From Pholiota molesta (Eukaryota > Basidiomycota > Agaricomycetes > Agaricales > Strophariaceae): DNA of 64,000 nucleotides. Both the position numbers and the translations under genes were made by a program. This document shows positions 45,445 to 56,645 of the stretch, piece by piece (within the stretch, counting starts at the first letter, position 1; every line of letters starts with the position of its first letter). A model generated the notes under the pieces. That model worked only from the letters and a program-made list of their open reading frames with translations. It did not search any database and had not been told where the DNA came from. The stretch lies in assembly GCA_014925825.1 (NCBI GenBank), contig JACGCK010000003.1:868001-932000 (forward strand), in the 5' to 3' direction.

Positions 45445-47175
45445 CTACGTGCGCAGGAAGCCCTTCTTCCTGGTAGTCTGGAAGGATGATCGGTCAGTAC
45501 ACACGAATAGCCGAACGATGAACGACTAACCGAGGATTTTTCAGGTGTCAATGGGCGACCGCTCTCAATCTTCCTCTTCTTGTCCTCGAGGTCGGCGCGT
45601 TGCTTCTCCAGAGCATCCTTCATTTCCTTGTGGCGTGCATAAAGTTCTTCCTCCGACTGTTTGAGTTTGGCTTCTTTCTCCTGTACCTTTTGCTGGAAGA
45701 CCATCTTCATCTCGGCTTCCATCTTTGCCAGCTTGGCTTCGTGAAGAATACGCTCCTCCTGCAGTCTGGCAGCAGGACTGTAAGAATATTACATCAGACA
45801 CGTCGGGAGCGGCTTAATAAATAAAATAGTATGCTTACTTGATCTCCTTGAATACGGACGAATCCTGAGCAACACCCATGCTAAGGAGCTTCTCCGTTCG
45901 CCAGTTCTCGTACAAAAAGTCATTAGTGTACTCGCGGAGTTCCTCCATGTACGTGCGGACAAGCATCTGGCGGAGTTTGACGAAGTCGCAGTGATCTTCG
46001 TTATCAACTTCCACAACGCCCCAAGGATATTCACGTCCGCGAACTTGACGTCCATCGGCAGTGGTCACGATCTTATCAGAGCCAACAACAGCGAAAGGAA
46101 TCTTGCTCGCAATCTCCTCGGCCTCCGCAATAGTCTCTTCATCTTCATTATCATACGTAGGGGCTTGGAAAATGTGAATGTTATGGTGCTCGATATCGGA
46201 CAAGATCTGTATACATCATGTTAATAAATGACGACTGGATGATAGAGTGAACATATGTACCCTTTGCTTGAATTCAAGAATCTCTTCATCGGTCAGAGTA
46301 TCAGCCTTAGCGATGATAGGGATGAGATTGACTTTGGTATGAAGTCTGCGCATGAATTCGATATCAAGCTGCTTGAGGCTATTTTGCTGATTAAAAACAT
46401 GTTGTAATTTACCAAGCCATTCGAAAACTCACGAGTGTCCGGTGGGCTGAATGAAGTACAAGCATGCATGGACGCGGTTGTCAACGATTTTTGTCCTGTT
46501 GACGCGGTTCTCTTGCTCAAGATACGAATCGAATCGAGACTCGATGTTCTCAACAATGGGTTTCCAGCTTACAAAAGGTGCAACTCATCAGGAAAAGACG
46601 CGTAGTATGGCGCCACGCGCAAAGCTTACCTGTCATCGTTGTTAACAAAGTCACCAAAACCGGGCGTATCCACGACGGTTAAGTGAAGTCGAACACCATT
46701 CTCCTCAATATCTATACGTAAAGGAAGTCAGTAAGGATACGTGTCTTTAAACAGGGGGATAAAAATAGGTACCTGCACCAATGCTCTCAATGGCAACCGT
46801 CTTCGGTCTATCCGCGGCGGGCGGGAGCGGCTCCTTCTGCGGGTAAAGAGTGGTGTTGAAAAGAGTGTTGATGAGGGTGGACTTTCCAAGACCAGACTCT
46901 CCTGTTTATGGTTGCGGGGTAAGAGACACGTCGCAACGAGAACGAGGGCCAGACTGACCAACAACCATGGCAGTGAATTGGAAACCCTTCCTCACGCTCT
47001 TCCTATGGACCTGGTTTGGCAGGTTGGCGAACCCAACGTAGCCCATTAGCTTTTTGCGAATGACATTCGAAAGGCCAGCGGTTTGTGTTGTTGGCACGAG
47101 CGAGGGGCTTGAACCGTTGGGCCCGCCATTTGAAATGACGTCGCCGTTGCGAGACGAGGTGTAGGAATCAGCCAT
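45445..47175 (-). CDS. Septin (Cdc3/AspB-like)
   Basis: The ATG at 47175 opens [18 protein letters not shown]. The polybasic and P-loop region follows: [20 protein letters not shown] then [18 protein letters not shown] (an intron falls inside the P-loop after VVG). G3 is [15 protein letters not shown]4 is IIAKADTLT, the septin unique element includes [16 protein letters not shown] and [13 protein letters not shown], and the C-terminal coiled coil is Glu/Lys-rich. The last exon ends [10 protein letters not shown]. Septins form GTP-binding hetero-oligomeric filaments at the bud neck, septa or hyphal tips. The FANLPNQ segment resembles the Cdc3/AspB subgroup. Seven or more exons are joined by canonical introns. 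Confidence 0.93.
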
Positions 47176-47545
47176 CTAGAAGAGCGGTGAGGAGGTGGGG
47201 AGGGAGAGGAAGCGAAAAATTACTTTTAAGTTGACTTGACTGGGAGAGAGGGAAGAAGTCGGTCGATGTTGCCTTTGTTTGGCTGGTGTGGCAAACCCCA
47301 TATCCAATTTCGGCTTGGGCAGCAGCAGACCCTGATCAAACAATTTACTCCATCATCCAGGACCCCAAGCTCGCTGCTCACCCAGTAGAAGCCCATGGCG
47401 TCGTTGGCGGGACAAATCTATATGGTGCTGTCACCATTGGTCTTGCTATTCATACACATCCATCTCCCTGCTGACGACGTGCAGCGTGTTTGAAACCAGG
47501 CGCCGCCCACGATGCTGCCATCCCAAACAGCTCTTATATCAGATT
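47176..47545. other. Septin upstream region
   Basis: Promoter side of the septin gene. A 62-codon plus-strand ORF at 47286-47474 is not supported by similarity or splice signals. Confidence 0.5.
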
Positions 47546-48256
47546 TCAGTGCACTGTATCATTATTGGGGCATAAGTTGATAAAAACTGAACACATCAAC
47601 AAACTCCACTGATATTCAGATCCAGAAATACCCCAACAGTTTTCAGTGTTCACGAACATCTTAAAAAGCTGCTTCGCAGTCTCGTAGACTTCCCAATTGA
47701 TACCGCAGATATTGCTCTCGCTCTGTGCATAGCTCCGTTCTACCTCAGATCATGCGTCTTTTCGATGGCCTAGCGGTTCCAAGTGGTTGATAAGATATCC
47801 TCCGTTCAGGAACTTATCAACCTCCCTGGACAGGACAAACCACAGCTTCTTCTCCGGCCTATTTGTTGTTTTCTTGTCAGATGCCAGTGCTTTATAAGTC
47901 TCCTCCATGTCCAAATCGTCTCCCGGCTCGTCCAAGGAAATCAGTGAATGTGTTGGTATTCTACGCCACCTAGAAGAGACTTGCTTCGATATCTACGATT
48001 TCTGGAGGTGTGGTTTGTACTAGGGGTATACCTCGAGATTGTGTACTGCTGGGCAACTCGCATTGAAAATGACAATGGTCTTAGTATTTCTCGCCGCTGT
48101 GCCAAAAGCAAAAACAAGACCAAGGTGCCGTAAAGCCTGGACTCTGGAGAATCGTCTCATCAATCAACGATTATCGTTCAGCTTTGTGCTTGCATCGCTA
48201 TACTATAGAGGTCGACGTAAGTTGGGGCCTCTGGAAACGCTATTCGCCGTCTATCG
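47546..48256 (-). pseudogene. Broken hypothetical gene
   Basis: Several minus-strand segments have protein-like composition but cannot be joined. These are FPEAPTYVDLYSIAMQAQ (near 48250-48190), ALRHLGLVFAFGTAARNTKT (near 48130) with a possible one-base loss after it near 48028, SLDEPGDDLDMEETYKALAS to NGGYLINHLEPLGHRKDA (47940-47750), and then in the same frame, after a TGA, YAQSESNICGINWEVYETAK (to 47546). One frame break and one in-frame stop suggest a decayed gene. I do not recognise the family. It could also be two short unrelated ORFs. Confidence 0.3.
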
Positions 48257-49083
48257 CTGCGGACCCCCTCTCTGATTTTCCTCGTGTGTATTGCATGTCA
48301 TATATGGTCCATTCTGGAGCTCGCAGTTAGTCGATTTTGGGTCGTTAAAAATGGACTGGCTACGCGTTCGACAAATTGCCTCGTCACCCCGAACCATGTT
48401 TGGCTTCGTGCGGTGAGACCAATGCACTTGACCTCAAATACAGGGCTCGAGAGGATGGGGAGAAAAGTGAAGAACATCGTTAGCTTTGGTTGGTTGCTGA
48501 GGAGTTGCCTTGTTCTCGATAGTAACGTCGTTGACAAAGGGTTCTCTTTGGCAATTCTTTGGCATCATAGTGAAGTATGCGAAAGTGAGTAGAGCAGCCG
48601 CAAACACGAAAGTAGGATGTAGGCAAAGCGAATGAAATATGAAAACGCGCCGTCAAACGAATGCCAGTACCATTAACATATAATTCCAAAACATAAATGC
48701 TGAGGAGTCATCGCTTTTTCGCTGATCAAAAGCCTAACAGAACGCATGAAAACTCTTACTGTTGGCCGACAACGGCTTCGACCAGTATGAAAAGAGGCAT
48801 TCATGCTTATTGCGACCTTCCCCAAAGGTTAATGGAAAGCTTCTGCAAGGTCATACTTCCAAGAAGGAAATGTGACTTGAAAGCGTTATACGCAGCTCTA
48901 CGCAATCAATCCCAGTAAAATTTGGAATTGCTGCACTGGTGTCATCTTTGAATCGAACATGCATGCTTGCCAAGATTCTGGAAATAAAGAAATTTGACAT
49001 GCCTAGTTATACGTTTTTCTCCTGATTGAAGATAGGTCGTGCGCTCTAGTATGAATGCAAATTAATTCCGCCCTACATATAGT
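48257..49083. other. Gene-free interval
   Basis: About 830 bp. ORFs on both strands near 48284-48592 lack family similarity. Nothing reliable is seen. Confidence 0.5.
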
Positions 49084-50007
49084 TTAAGCAGTAGATGGTG
49101 GTCGAACTTGTGGTAACCATTCTTTTGGGAAGTCCAGAATGCTCGGACGGTGGAAAGCACGACCACCGAGGTGATCTCCTTTCTTTCCCTTTCGGATTTT
49201 CGAGACAATATGGCGCAGGTCGAGTGGTACGTCTTCGAATGTATCCGATGCGTCCTGAAGTCCTCCGTTATTAAACATATGGAAGGGGGGAGAAAACGCG
49301 GGGGACGAACATTTGCAACAGCAACGAGCTTGTCAAGTTTGTCACTCGCCCATTTGAGATTCTGAGCAGCCTTTGGGAAATCCTCGCACGAAATCTTGAA
49401 GTATCCATTCCCCCAGTCATCAAGTCCACTGACACCAGCATCTTTGGGAGGTCGTGGTGTCCAGCGAGGCCCTGCAATGAGTTTGAATTTGTGGATTGCC
49501 TTCTCATTTTCCAGAGGTAGGAAATCCACTGGTACAACAATGACTTGCTTGACAGTTGCAGGGTGGTATTCGCCCTGGTAGTGCATAGATCGCACAATGA
49601 GTGGAGTCTCGGAGGTTGGAGGGTCAAATGGCTTTCGGAATGCTTTGAGTGGTGTCAGTATAAGTAACGCGCGAGAGGTAATATAGGGCAAACGAACCAA
49701 CAAGCTTGGGTATCTCATGCTCAATTAACCGCATATAGTGCAATAGCATCCTTTGTTGTTGTAGAATGATATGACCAACAGAAGGTGAATCATGAACGTC
49801 GGGTGCTTCCTCAATCTGTTCCCAAAGGTCTTCTGCGTCATCCTCGAGAACACTTTGCGTTCGTCGGGTCATGTCCTCTTGAACTTTTGGGCGTCGCTGG
49901 AGACGAATCGAAGAAGTAGAGAAGGACTTCGCAGGAAGTGAGCTCGATAGAGAGAATGCGCGTAACGCCCTCGAAACGGTTAGACATCGTGCCAGAGACT
50001 GTGCCAT
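49084..50007 (-). CDS. RSM24: Mitochondrial small ribosomal subunit protein mS35 (Rsm24)
   Basis: The ATG at 50007 opens MAQSLARCLTVSRALRAFSL, an Arg/Ser/Leu-rich presequence expected to target mitochondria. The mature part includes MTRRTQSVLEDDAEDLWEQI, HIILQQQRMLLHYMRLIEHE, LVAFRKPFDPP, the conserved SMHYQGEYHPATVKQVIVV and LAGPRWTPRP-like KLIAGPRWTPRPPKDAG, then FKISCEDFP and LDLRHIVSKIRKG. These are typical of the mS35/Rsm24 family of the 37S mitochondrial subunit. Three exons are joined by canonical introns (after KLV and in the C-terminal third). It shares a 206-bp divergent promoter with the UPF0587 gene. Confidence 0.9.
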
Positions 50008-50213
50008 TCCGACTGGCGCTTTATGGACTTGACAATGGAAAGCCTGGCAAATATTTCTGTGCCAACGCCGAAGCCATTTCCGGATACCTTGCGAAGGTGT
50101 TGCCAGACAGGCACAAACAATGCTGCCTTCCGCATTGGGACGGAGGGGTACTTGAATCTTGATCTCCTTCTGTCCGACTCATCCCAAGCTTTTACATCTC
50201 TCAGATCTCAACC

Positions 50214-51053
50214 ATGGTCGTGAGCAAATTCTAGTATGAATGATTGCGACTCTCACACTTAAAATTAGCATAGCGCCTCCAATTATCGATCAAAGCTGAG
50301 CTGGAGAACATCACGAACTTAGAGCCAGCAAACAATGACTTCGAATTCTTCTTCCAGGTGGAGGTTACATCTAAAAACATTGTACAAGATTGCTCAGTAC
50401 CTTGAAATTTATATTATAGGTGAAATGCAGCAGCTGCAATGAGACGCACCCGAAATTTGTTTCTTTAAACCGAGTTGTAAGATACTACAGAAATGCCATC
50501 TCCCTTGAGATTCGGGGACTGATTTAGGTACACCATCTCAGGAAGAAAGAGAACTTTCGGGCGCAAAGGGAGCCAAGGCACATTTTGTATGGCGATGTGG
50601 CCTTTGTATGCATTCATCTTCTAGTTTTCCTTGTTACTTACAAGCTCTCTTTAGGCAAGCGCGAGAGTTCGGCGAAATTCGAAAGCACTGCGATTACGCC
50701 CTACAGTTCAGAAAATGCTCAGTTCGCTCCCCTTCTTGTCATAGAGTGCCGGGGATTAGAATTTACAGATTTCGACCCTCGTGTACGTGATACACTTCGA
50801 TAGGCCATTTGACCGCTTAAGTTTCCTACAGGGTACTTGGAAATGTGAAGGTACAACTGGAACGAAATTTCCTGAGATCGACTTGGTTGACAAAGAATGG
50901 AATGATTACGATGAGAAGGTGCGTCAAAATGAAGGCTAGATCAACAACCATTGATTTTTGTCTCCTTTTTTTTTTTTTTTTTTTTTTTTTTCAAAGGCGG
51001 GCCTCCCAGTGGGCATCTCTGAATTTGAAAGCCGGTTTGATCGAGCTCACTGA
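50214..51053 (+). CDS. CxxC zinc-binding protein of the UPF0587 (DUF866, C1orf123-like) family
   Basis: The first exon encodes only Met-Val (50214-50219). It is followed by an intron ending GCATAG and then RLQLSIKAELENITNLEP. Two CxxC pairs, KCSSCNE and RCGLCKRE, form the zinc site. Later blocks IECRGLEFTDFDPR and GTWKCEGTTGTKFPEIDL are family signatures, and the protein ends GISEFESRFDRAH at a TGA at 51051-51053. Six introns are inferred, and the last contains a 26-T tract just before its acceptor. The family is conserved in eukaryotes and binds zinc. Its cellular role is poorly defined, with links suggested to metal homeostasis. The length of about 165 residues fits. Confidence 0.9.
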
Positions 51054-52236
51054 AGAATGTATCCCTTTTCTTGCTTCCTCAATAGAAGTGTAACACGGGT
51101 CTTGGCCATTGTTATCTAGATCAAATCTATGACGTCGTTTTCGCTATTTCGACCCAAGCAAAACGCATTGCTTTCATCGATATTTCCACATCATCAGCAA
51201 GTCATAAAGGAAGTGCAAAGAATGACCAGCCGTTGGATCCGTGTAAGAACAAGAAATCAATCTTTTCAAGGCGTTCGTGAATTCACTTGAGTGGGATCGA
51301 GTCCTGCTTGGATTGACTGCTTCCTCAACTGGGGCCTGGAACGTCCCGAGGGCTTCATGTCTCGTAAGATGGGTGGTATAAATATGGATCCATTAGGAAA
51401 AGTTATGTTACCAGTGCTGACGATTATTTAGGTGCAATGTACACTATCTTAATTGGCCTCGACTGGCTTCAAATTTCGATGCGGAGTTGACTTTTCGCCA
51501 GTTACGAGTCCAAGTTTTCTCTAAGTGAGTAATGCTTAAATCTCTGTTACTGCGTCCACGAAGCTGAGCGTTTGAACAATATATGATCTATGCTAACTGG
51601 ACTAGCCTGGGGCTTGCATTGTATTCCTTTGACCCGCCGCCATTCGCGTAGTAGTGCTGGTGTGGGGCACCGGTGGCCCATCGCCACTACAGTCGCGTTT
51701 GGCTGAAGAACCACTGAGCATTTTCAGTAGTCTCAAAGCAGCACTCTTATCGGTAATTAGGGACGGTTCAGAGAGTGTGTCTGATACCATCTGTGCGCAT
51801 TATTCCCACCGATGGATCCCCTCGTTCATGTCGATCGATGACCCCATTCCAACGCTGATACAGCTCAAGTAACCTCAAACTGACACTCAGATGATTTCTG
51901 ACCCATGTGACGATTTCTGGTTGTCGTCTTTATACTCAGATTTCTCTTCACCAGGACTTTAGCCCGAGGATAAAACATCCTGATACGAAGAAATCAGTTC
52001 CAGAGAACTCCGTCAACGGTTCACCGTGTATTAGACGTTGTGGTCTCATCAACCCATTCCATATGACGTATTCACTTCAAGCTATCCTTCCAACGACATA
52101 GCCTCTAGCCTTGCATACATTTGTGTCGGATAATATCGCTGCCTAGGTTGCATCGTTCAAGGGACACGCAAAGGCGTACCTTTCTTCCAAAATTGAAAGG
52201 GTATGCCCGTGACTCCAACTGACCATATTCACGCAT
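51054..52236. other. Interval with possible upstream P450 debris
   Basis: No intact gene. The sequence leads into the P450 relic at 52237 and may contain more degraded P450 exons, but no segment is recognisable. Short ORFs near 51654-51872 are not supported. Confidence 0.4.
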
Positions 52237-52383
52237 AGGATCTGTCCCGGTCGCCACTTTGCGGTCAACACGGCCTGGATAGCTATGGCCTCCATTTTGG
52301 CGACTTACAATATTACCAAAGCTATTGACGCTAATGGTGTCGTGGTTGAACCAGTGGTGGAGTTTACAGATGGACTTGTCAGA
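52237..52383 (+). pseudogene. Cytochrome P450 heme-binding exon, relic 1
   Basis: The segment reads RICPGRHFAVNTAWIAMASI then LATYNITKAIDANGVVVEPV and VEFTDGLVR. This matches the C-terminal end of fungal cytochrome P450s. It has the Cys of the heme-binding loop within CPGR, followed by helix L and the terminal strands. An AG acceptor precedes it, as expected for an intron near the heme loop. Upstream exons (I-helix, ExxR, PERF) are not found in frame, so this appears to be a remnant. The reading frame runs on to 52569 without family similarity. Confidence 0.75.
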
Positions 52384-52630
52384 TACGTATACTTGGAACC
52401 ATGGAATGCACCACTGAACCTGTTTCAAAAGTCACCCGAAACCTTGCAAAGTGCAAATAACGCCTCGCTCCAACAACTTTACCTCCGAAGTTCCGACAAA
52501 GGTCAGAAATTTTTTGGAGTCAATATCAAAATACCCGTTGGCTCATACTACTGTTCGAAAAAAAAGTGAAAGCCTGTCATTAGTGGCTTATCATTTTCGT
52601 TTTGTATTTGTACCCAGTCACTTGTCAATG

Positions 52631-52750
52631 AATACCTCGTGGATGGTCATATCCTCCATTTTGGCAACTTACATACAATATTACCGCCATCGATGAAAAA
52701 GGCGTGGCTCAATTCTTCGATCAAGGTCACCGACGGCGTCATTGACAGGT
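52631..52750 (+). pseudogene. Cytochrome P450 C-terminal exon, relic 2 (diverged duplicate)
   Basis: NTSWMVISSILATY aligns with NTAWIAMASILATY of relic 1. After a small insertion the continuation (AIDEKGVA, then in another frame SSIKVTDGVIDR) aligns with AIDANGVVVEP and VEFTDGLVR. At least two frame breaks make this a pseudogene fragment. The pair implies a duplicated P450 gene that has largely decayed. Confidence 0.6.
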
Positions 52751-53582
52751 GCGTGCCTACGAAAATAATGAGAATATGCAATACTCATTTGGGTGTTGAA
52801 CCCTCGATCGATGGAGAATATGATGTTTATTGAGTCCACAAAAATGGAGCTTTCGTTATGAGAGATAAGCTTATACCTCAAACTACAACGCCACTTTAAC
52901 CTCTGGGTTCCAAGTTGATGAATGACAATTTTTTCCATGTATCAGTCTATCTTCGTCGACTAGTGCCATCCATAACTACTTATCTTCGTTACTATCGTTA
53001 GTACACTACTAATATATGGCACAATGATATTTTTTCCCGTAGCAGATATCCGGCAATACGACTGCGATCAGAGATTCAGAAGTTAGTGATCCTGGTGAAG
53101 TCTTCGATGGCATCCTTCAGCTTCAAATGAGTCACTTCCACATGCCACATGTCGCATGATCTACTCATCGATAAAATACTTACAATGTTTTTGCATGATG
53201 GGTATCAGTACATATGTCGGAAGTCTTTGTGGCTCTTACAGTTTACTGCGATCTGTTCGGTGACGTCCTGCGCGACTTTGCCGAACATACCATGTGGACC
53301 TCGAAGGATCGGACAACAACAGACCAGTAAAGGATATTGGTAGAACCTGTCAGAACGTGTCAATCCATAATTTATCGAGCGCTGCGCTTTGCGCGCAGTG
53401 TAGCGGGTCCGTCACCCAACTGACTGCGGCGGCCCTTTGGCTCTTATCGGAAAGTTATCGCACCTTGCGTTCGGATAAAATGACCTCAGTAAACTTGAAA
53501 ACAGTGACATCGGTAGAGAATCATTTCGTAATTAATGGTTTGGGTATCACTGTCAGTACGATATATCCAGAAAATAAGGTAA
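52751..53582. other. Gene-free interval before the palindrome
   Basis: No gene is supported. An ORF at 53294-53638 runs into the left arm of the palindrome and has no recognisable domain. Confidence 0.5.
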
Positions 53583-54230
53583 TCACTGCTGCGGTGGGCA
53601 TCTTTACCGACACAGAAAAATCATTCGACGTTTTGTGACATTTGTACAATAAATTTACCAGATTGGAATATATATATAGAAAGTGAGAATTTGCATCACG
53701 GAATAGATGCCATATATTAGAAGTTTGCGTGAAATTCTTTGCAAGGACAATTGAAAGATTTTCCCTTCATAATCCCTAAAGGTAAAGAAATAATAAAGGT
53801 GACATTCACAAAAGATTTCCAAATGTCAAATTCCATTATTATTCATGCATTCAGTATATTTTTGGACAAATGGGACATTCACCGACCGGACGAATTCATT
53901 GTTTGGCGCTAAACAATGAATTCGTCCGGTCGGTGAATGTCCCATTTGTCCAAAATATACTGAATGTGAGAATAAAAACAGAATCTGACATTGGAAATTT
54001 TGGGTGAATGTCACCTCTATTGTTTCTTTACCTTTAGGGATTATGAAGGGAAAATCTTTCAATTGTCCTTGCAAAGAATTTCACACAAACTTCTAATATG
54101 TAGCATGTATTCTGTGATGCAAATTCTCACTTTCTACATATATTTTCCAATCCAGTAAATTTACTATACAAATGTCACAAAACGTCGAAAGATTTTTCTG
54201 CGTCGGTAAAGATGCCCACCGCAGCAGTGA
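53583..54230. repeat. Large imperfect palindrome (foldback element)
   Basis: The left arm starts TCACTGCTGCGGTGGGCATC at 53583 and its reverse complement ends the right arm at 54230. The arms, about 320 nt each, meet at GGCGCT (53905-53910). About 60 nt on each side of the centre are nearly perfect, including GAATTCATTGTTT / AAACAATGAATTC. Farther out there are scattered substitutions and small indels. The divergence argues against a simple read artefact and for an old foldback or MITE-like element, or an inverted duplication. It lies 92 bp beyond the stop of the IQ-motif gene. Confidence 0.85.
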
Positions 54231-54321
54231 ATAAAACTTGAATAAAACCGAGGTATATACAATAATAGCCAAGCACTGAGGCCAGTCCAAAATTCTAAAG
54301 CGGCTATGCTATACTGACAGA

Positions 54322-56476
54322 TCATGCACATGCCTTGTCCAAGGGCTTTCTTCCGGTCAAAATTTCCGTTTTCCATTTAGTGTCCCCAGAGGTAGATTCT
54401 GGCCCCAGCGTCGTCTTCACACCGCGTTCGACGGTCACCGCCTTCTCCTTGCCCTTTTCCAAAACGTGACTCCGAGCTTTCTTGAATCTCGACAGTTTTT
54501 CGATGCTAGTTAGAAGTTCAAAGGTCTGCGTGTTTTTTGTTTGGAAGAATAACAGTTACCCCCATAGTGCAGCCTCAGCTTTGCTGATTCTCACTTTGTG
54601 CATATCGACACCGCGTTCTGCCAGAACCCCGATGAATCGATGAAAGTGCTTCATTTCAGACCCCGAATTTAAATGGTATGAGCGGAGGATGGAACAAAGA
54701 ATGGGAGCCAAAGACGTACGTTTACAGTTGTTCTGTAATGGCCAGATAAAGGCGAAAGCGTGTAGATGATACCCTGTTTTACAGATATCAATCCAGCAGA
54801 GGTAACAACTCCACCAGATGTAAACGAGGAATGCTGGAATGACCCTGTTTCTGTCAAGACATGAAATAGCTTGAGAATTCGAAGTTCATTTTATTGGTAA
54901 GAAGAGGAACATCCAACACCTTTGATGCCGATGAAAATATTGACTACATAGCATCCAAAATATGTGAATCTGGAAAAAAAAATGCTTGAAGCGAAAACCG
55001 TGCTTACAATTTTTATCCTAGAAATAAATAAATAGTCCAGTAGCCCGTAATGCGAGAATCATAAACATGGCCACAAGACGTACCGTCACATAAATCCAGG
55101 TATTCCGCTTTAATGTCTTCCGCAATAAATGCTGCGTCATTCCCCTAGGAGTGAAATGCCGCCGGAGATATCTTGACCACTTATAATCTCCCTTGGGTAT
55201 CCCAGCATAATGTGTCGCTGCATGCCTTTGGTCATCCGAGCCCGCATCTGAGTCTCCAGGTACAGTTGCTGGCATGGAGCTACTAGCGCCTTTTCCGAAC
55301 CAAGGTCCATTGGACGGCATGTTTTGTGGGATAATTCCTCGGCCGTCCCCTGCATCTTTCCAGTTTCCAGCGGTGGTATCGACCAGCTGGTTATTTTTTG
55401 CCCAATAGAGTTTGCCAGAATCGTTGATTTTGACGAGGTAGTTCAGGCCTGATGGGAGAACGTGCTTAGTATAGTAATTGTGTGGCGCACAGTGATGGCA
55501 GATCATTCACGTTGTTCGGCGGAGAGATACCTGAGGATAGGCCACTAAGTATGGGAGACAAAGATGAGGAAGAACATACCCACAGAATGCGCTGTCAAAG
55601 AGACTAAGAGTTTTTTTTCTAGCTATGATCAATGTCATAATACGCGCACCTCAGTCTCTAACTGTTGACGGGAACATTCGCCTAAGGATAGATTTTTTCC
55701 TGCTCCATGGTCAAGCCTAACAAAGTAATTAGGGATTGTAACAATGGGATAGGATGCAGGAATGCAGCCAGCGCTCGCCATTTAAAAAAGTGGTCTGTGG
55801 TATCCTCCGCCTGCCATGCCCTGTGGTACCACTGAGATTATCAAGAGGTTTTATTAAACTGTTCGCGATATGAAGGACACAAGGGATATACTTACTTTCA
55901 CTATGCACAGGAAGACAGAAGACGTCAAATCAAGTACCGAAAAAGAAAATTCAAACTCAACAATTTGACCCGTAGCGATGTTTTCTACATTCGCAACGCG
56001 TCAACGAATCTCTTGGTTAACGGCGCGTAGGCGAAGCAAATAGACATGGAAACGTACCCATCGATTAATTCCAACCAATGTTGCGTTTCAAGAACTTTGT
56101 CCTGTGCATCGACATCAATGCCTTCTCCCTTCAAAACCTCATTCTTATCACCCAGCTGTGCAACGAGGAATGCTGCGCGTCTCCACCTCTTCAGCGGCTG
56201 ATTCCGTCCATCTAATGCGGCATTTCTATTCACCTACGCGAAGAGACTGCATCGTCAGACTACCTCCAAGCTATGAAAGATGAACAGAAAAGAGGAACAA
56301 CAACGTACCACGAGCCTGGCCTGAGTTGTTGCATCGTCCCAGCGTGTGTTGGGCGTTAAATGCTCGTCCTTTGCCTTGTTAGTCCGGCCTCTCCAGAGGC
56401 GTTGGATGAGTGTCGCAGCCGCAATTCGAGCTGCTTCGCTATCGTATTCGCGATTTCGGTGGTTGCCAAATAGCAT
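54322..56476 (-). CDS. IQ-motif (calmodulin-binding) domain protein
   Basis: The ATG at 56476 opens MLFGNHRNREYDSEAARIAA followed by the IQ motif AATLIQRLWRGRTNK. Later exons include RWDDATTQARLV, RNAALDGRNQPLKRWRRAAF, LETQHWLELIDG, GLNYLVKINDSGKLYWAKNN, DAGDGRGIIP, KWSRYLRRHFTPRGMTQHLL, SAGLISVKQGIIYTLSPLSG HYRTT, HFHRFIGVLAERGVDMHKVR and SKAEAALWGIEKL. It ends at a TGA at 54322-54324. The layout resembles fungal IQ-domain proteins whose role is not known. Calmodulin binding is inferred from the IQ motif only. Several short exons around 55520-55980 were not all placed, so the middle of the protein is incomplete in this reading. Confidence 0.8.
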
Positions 56477-56645
56477 GGGTGTTACGTCCTACGCTGCATT
56501 GAAATCTTGCAGGAATATATGACGAAGTTAATTGATGACGTCATAAGCACAATTATATCGCTGCAGATTGATCACTTTTGAGCTTTGCTGGAACTTGGAA
56601 GTGATTCTGGCAAAATCCACGCAACTGGAGGATGTCGGGAGACTA

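Noticed and set aside
53294..53638. 114-codon ORF ending in the palindrome
   Set aside because: No domain, and its 3' part is repeat sequence.
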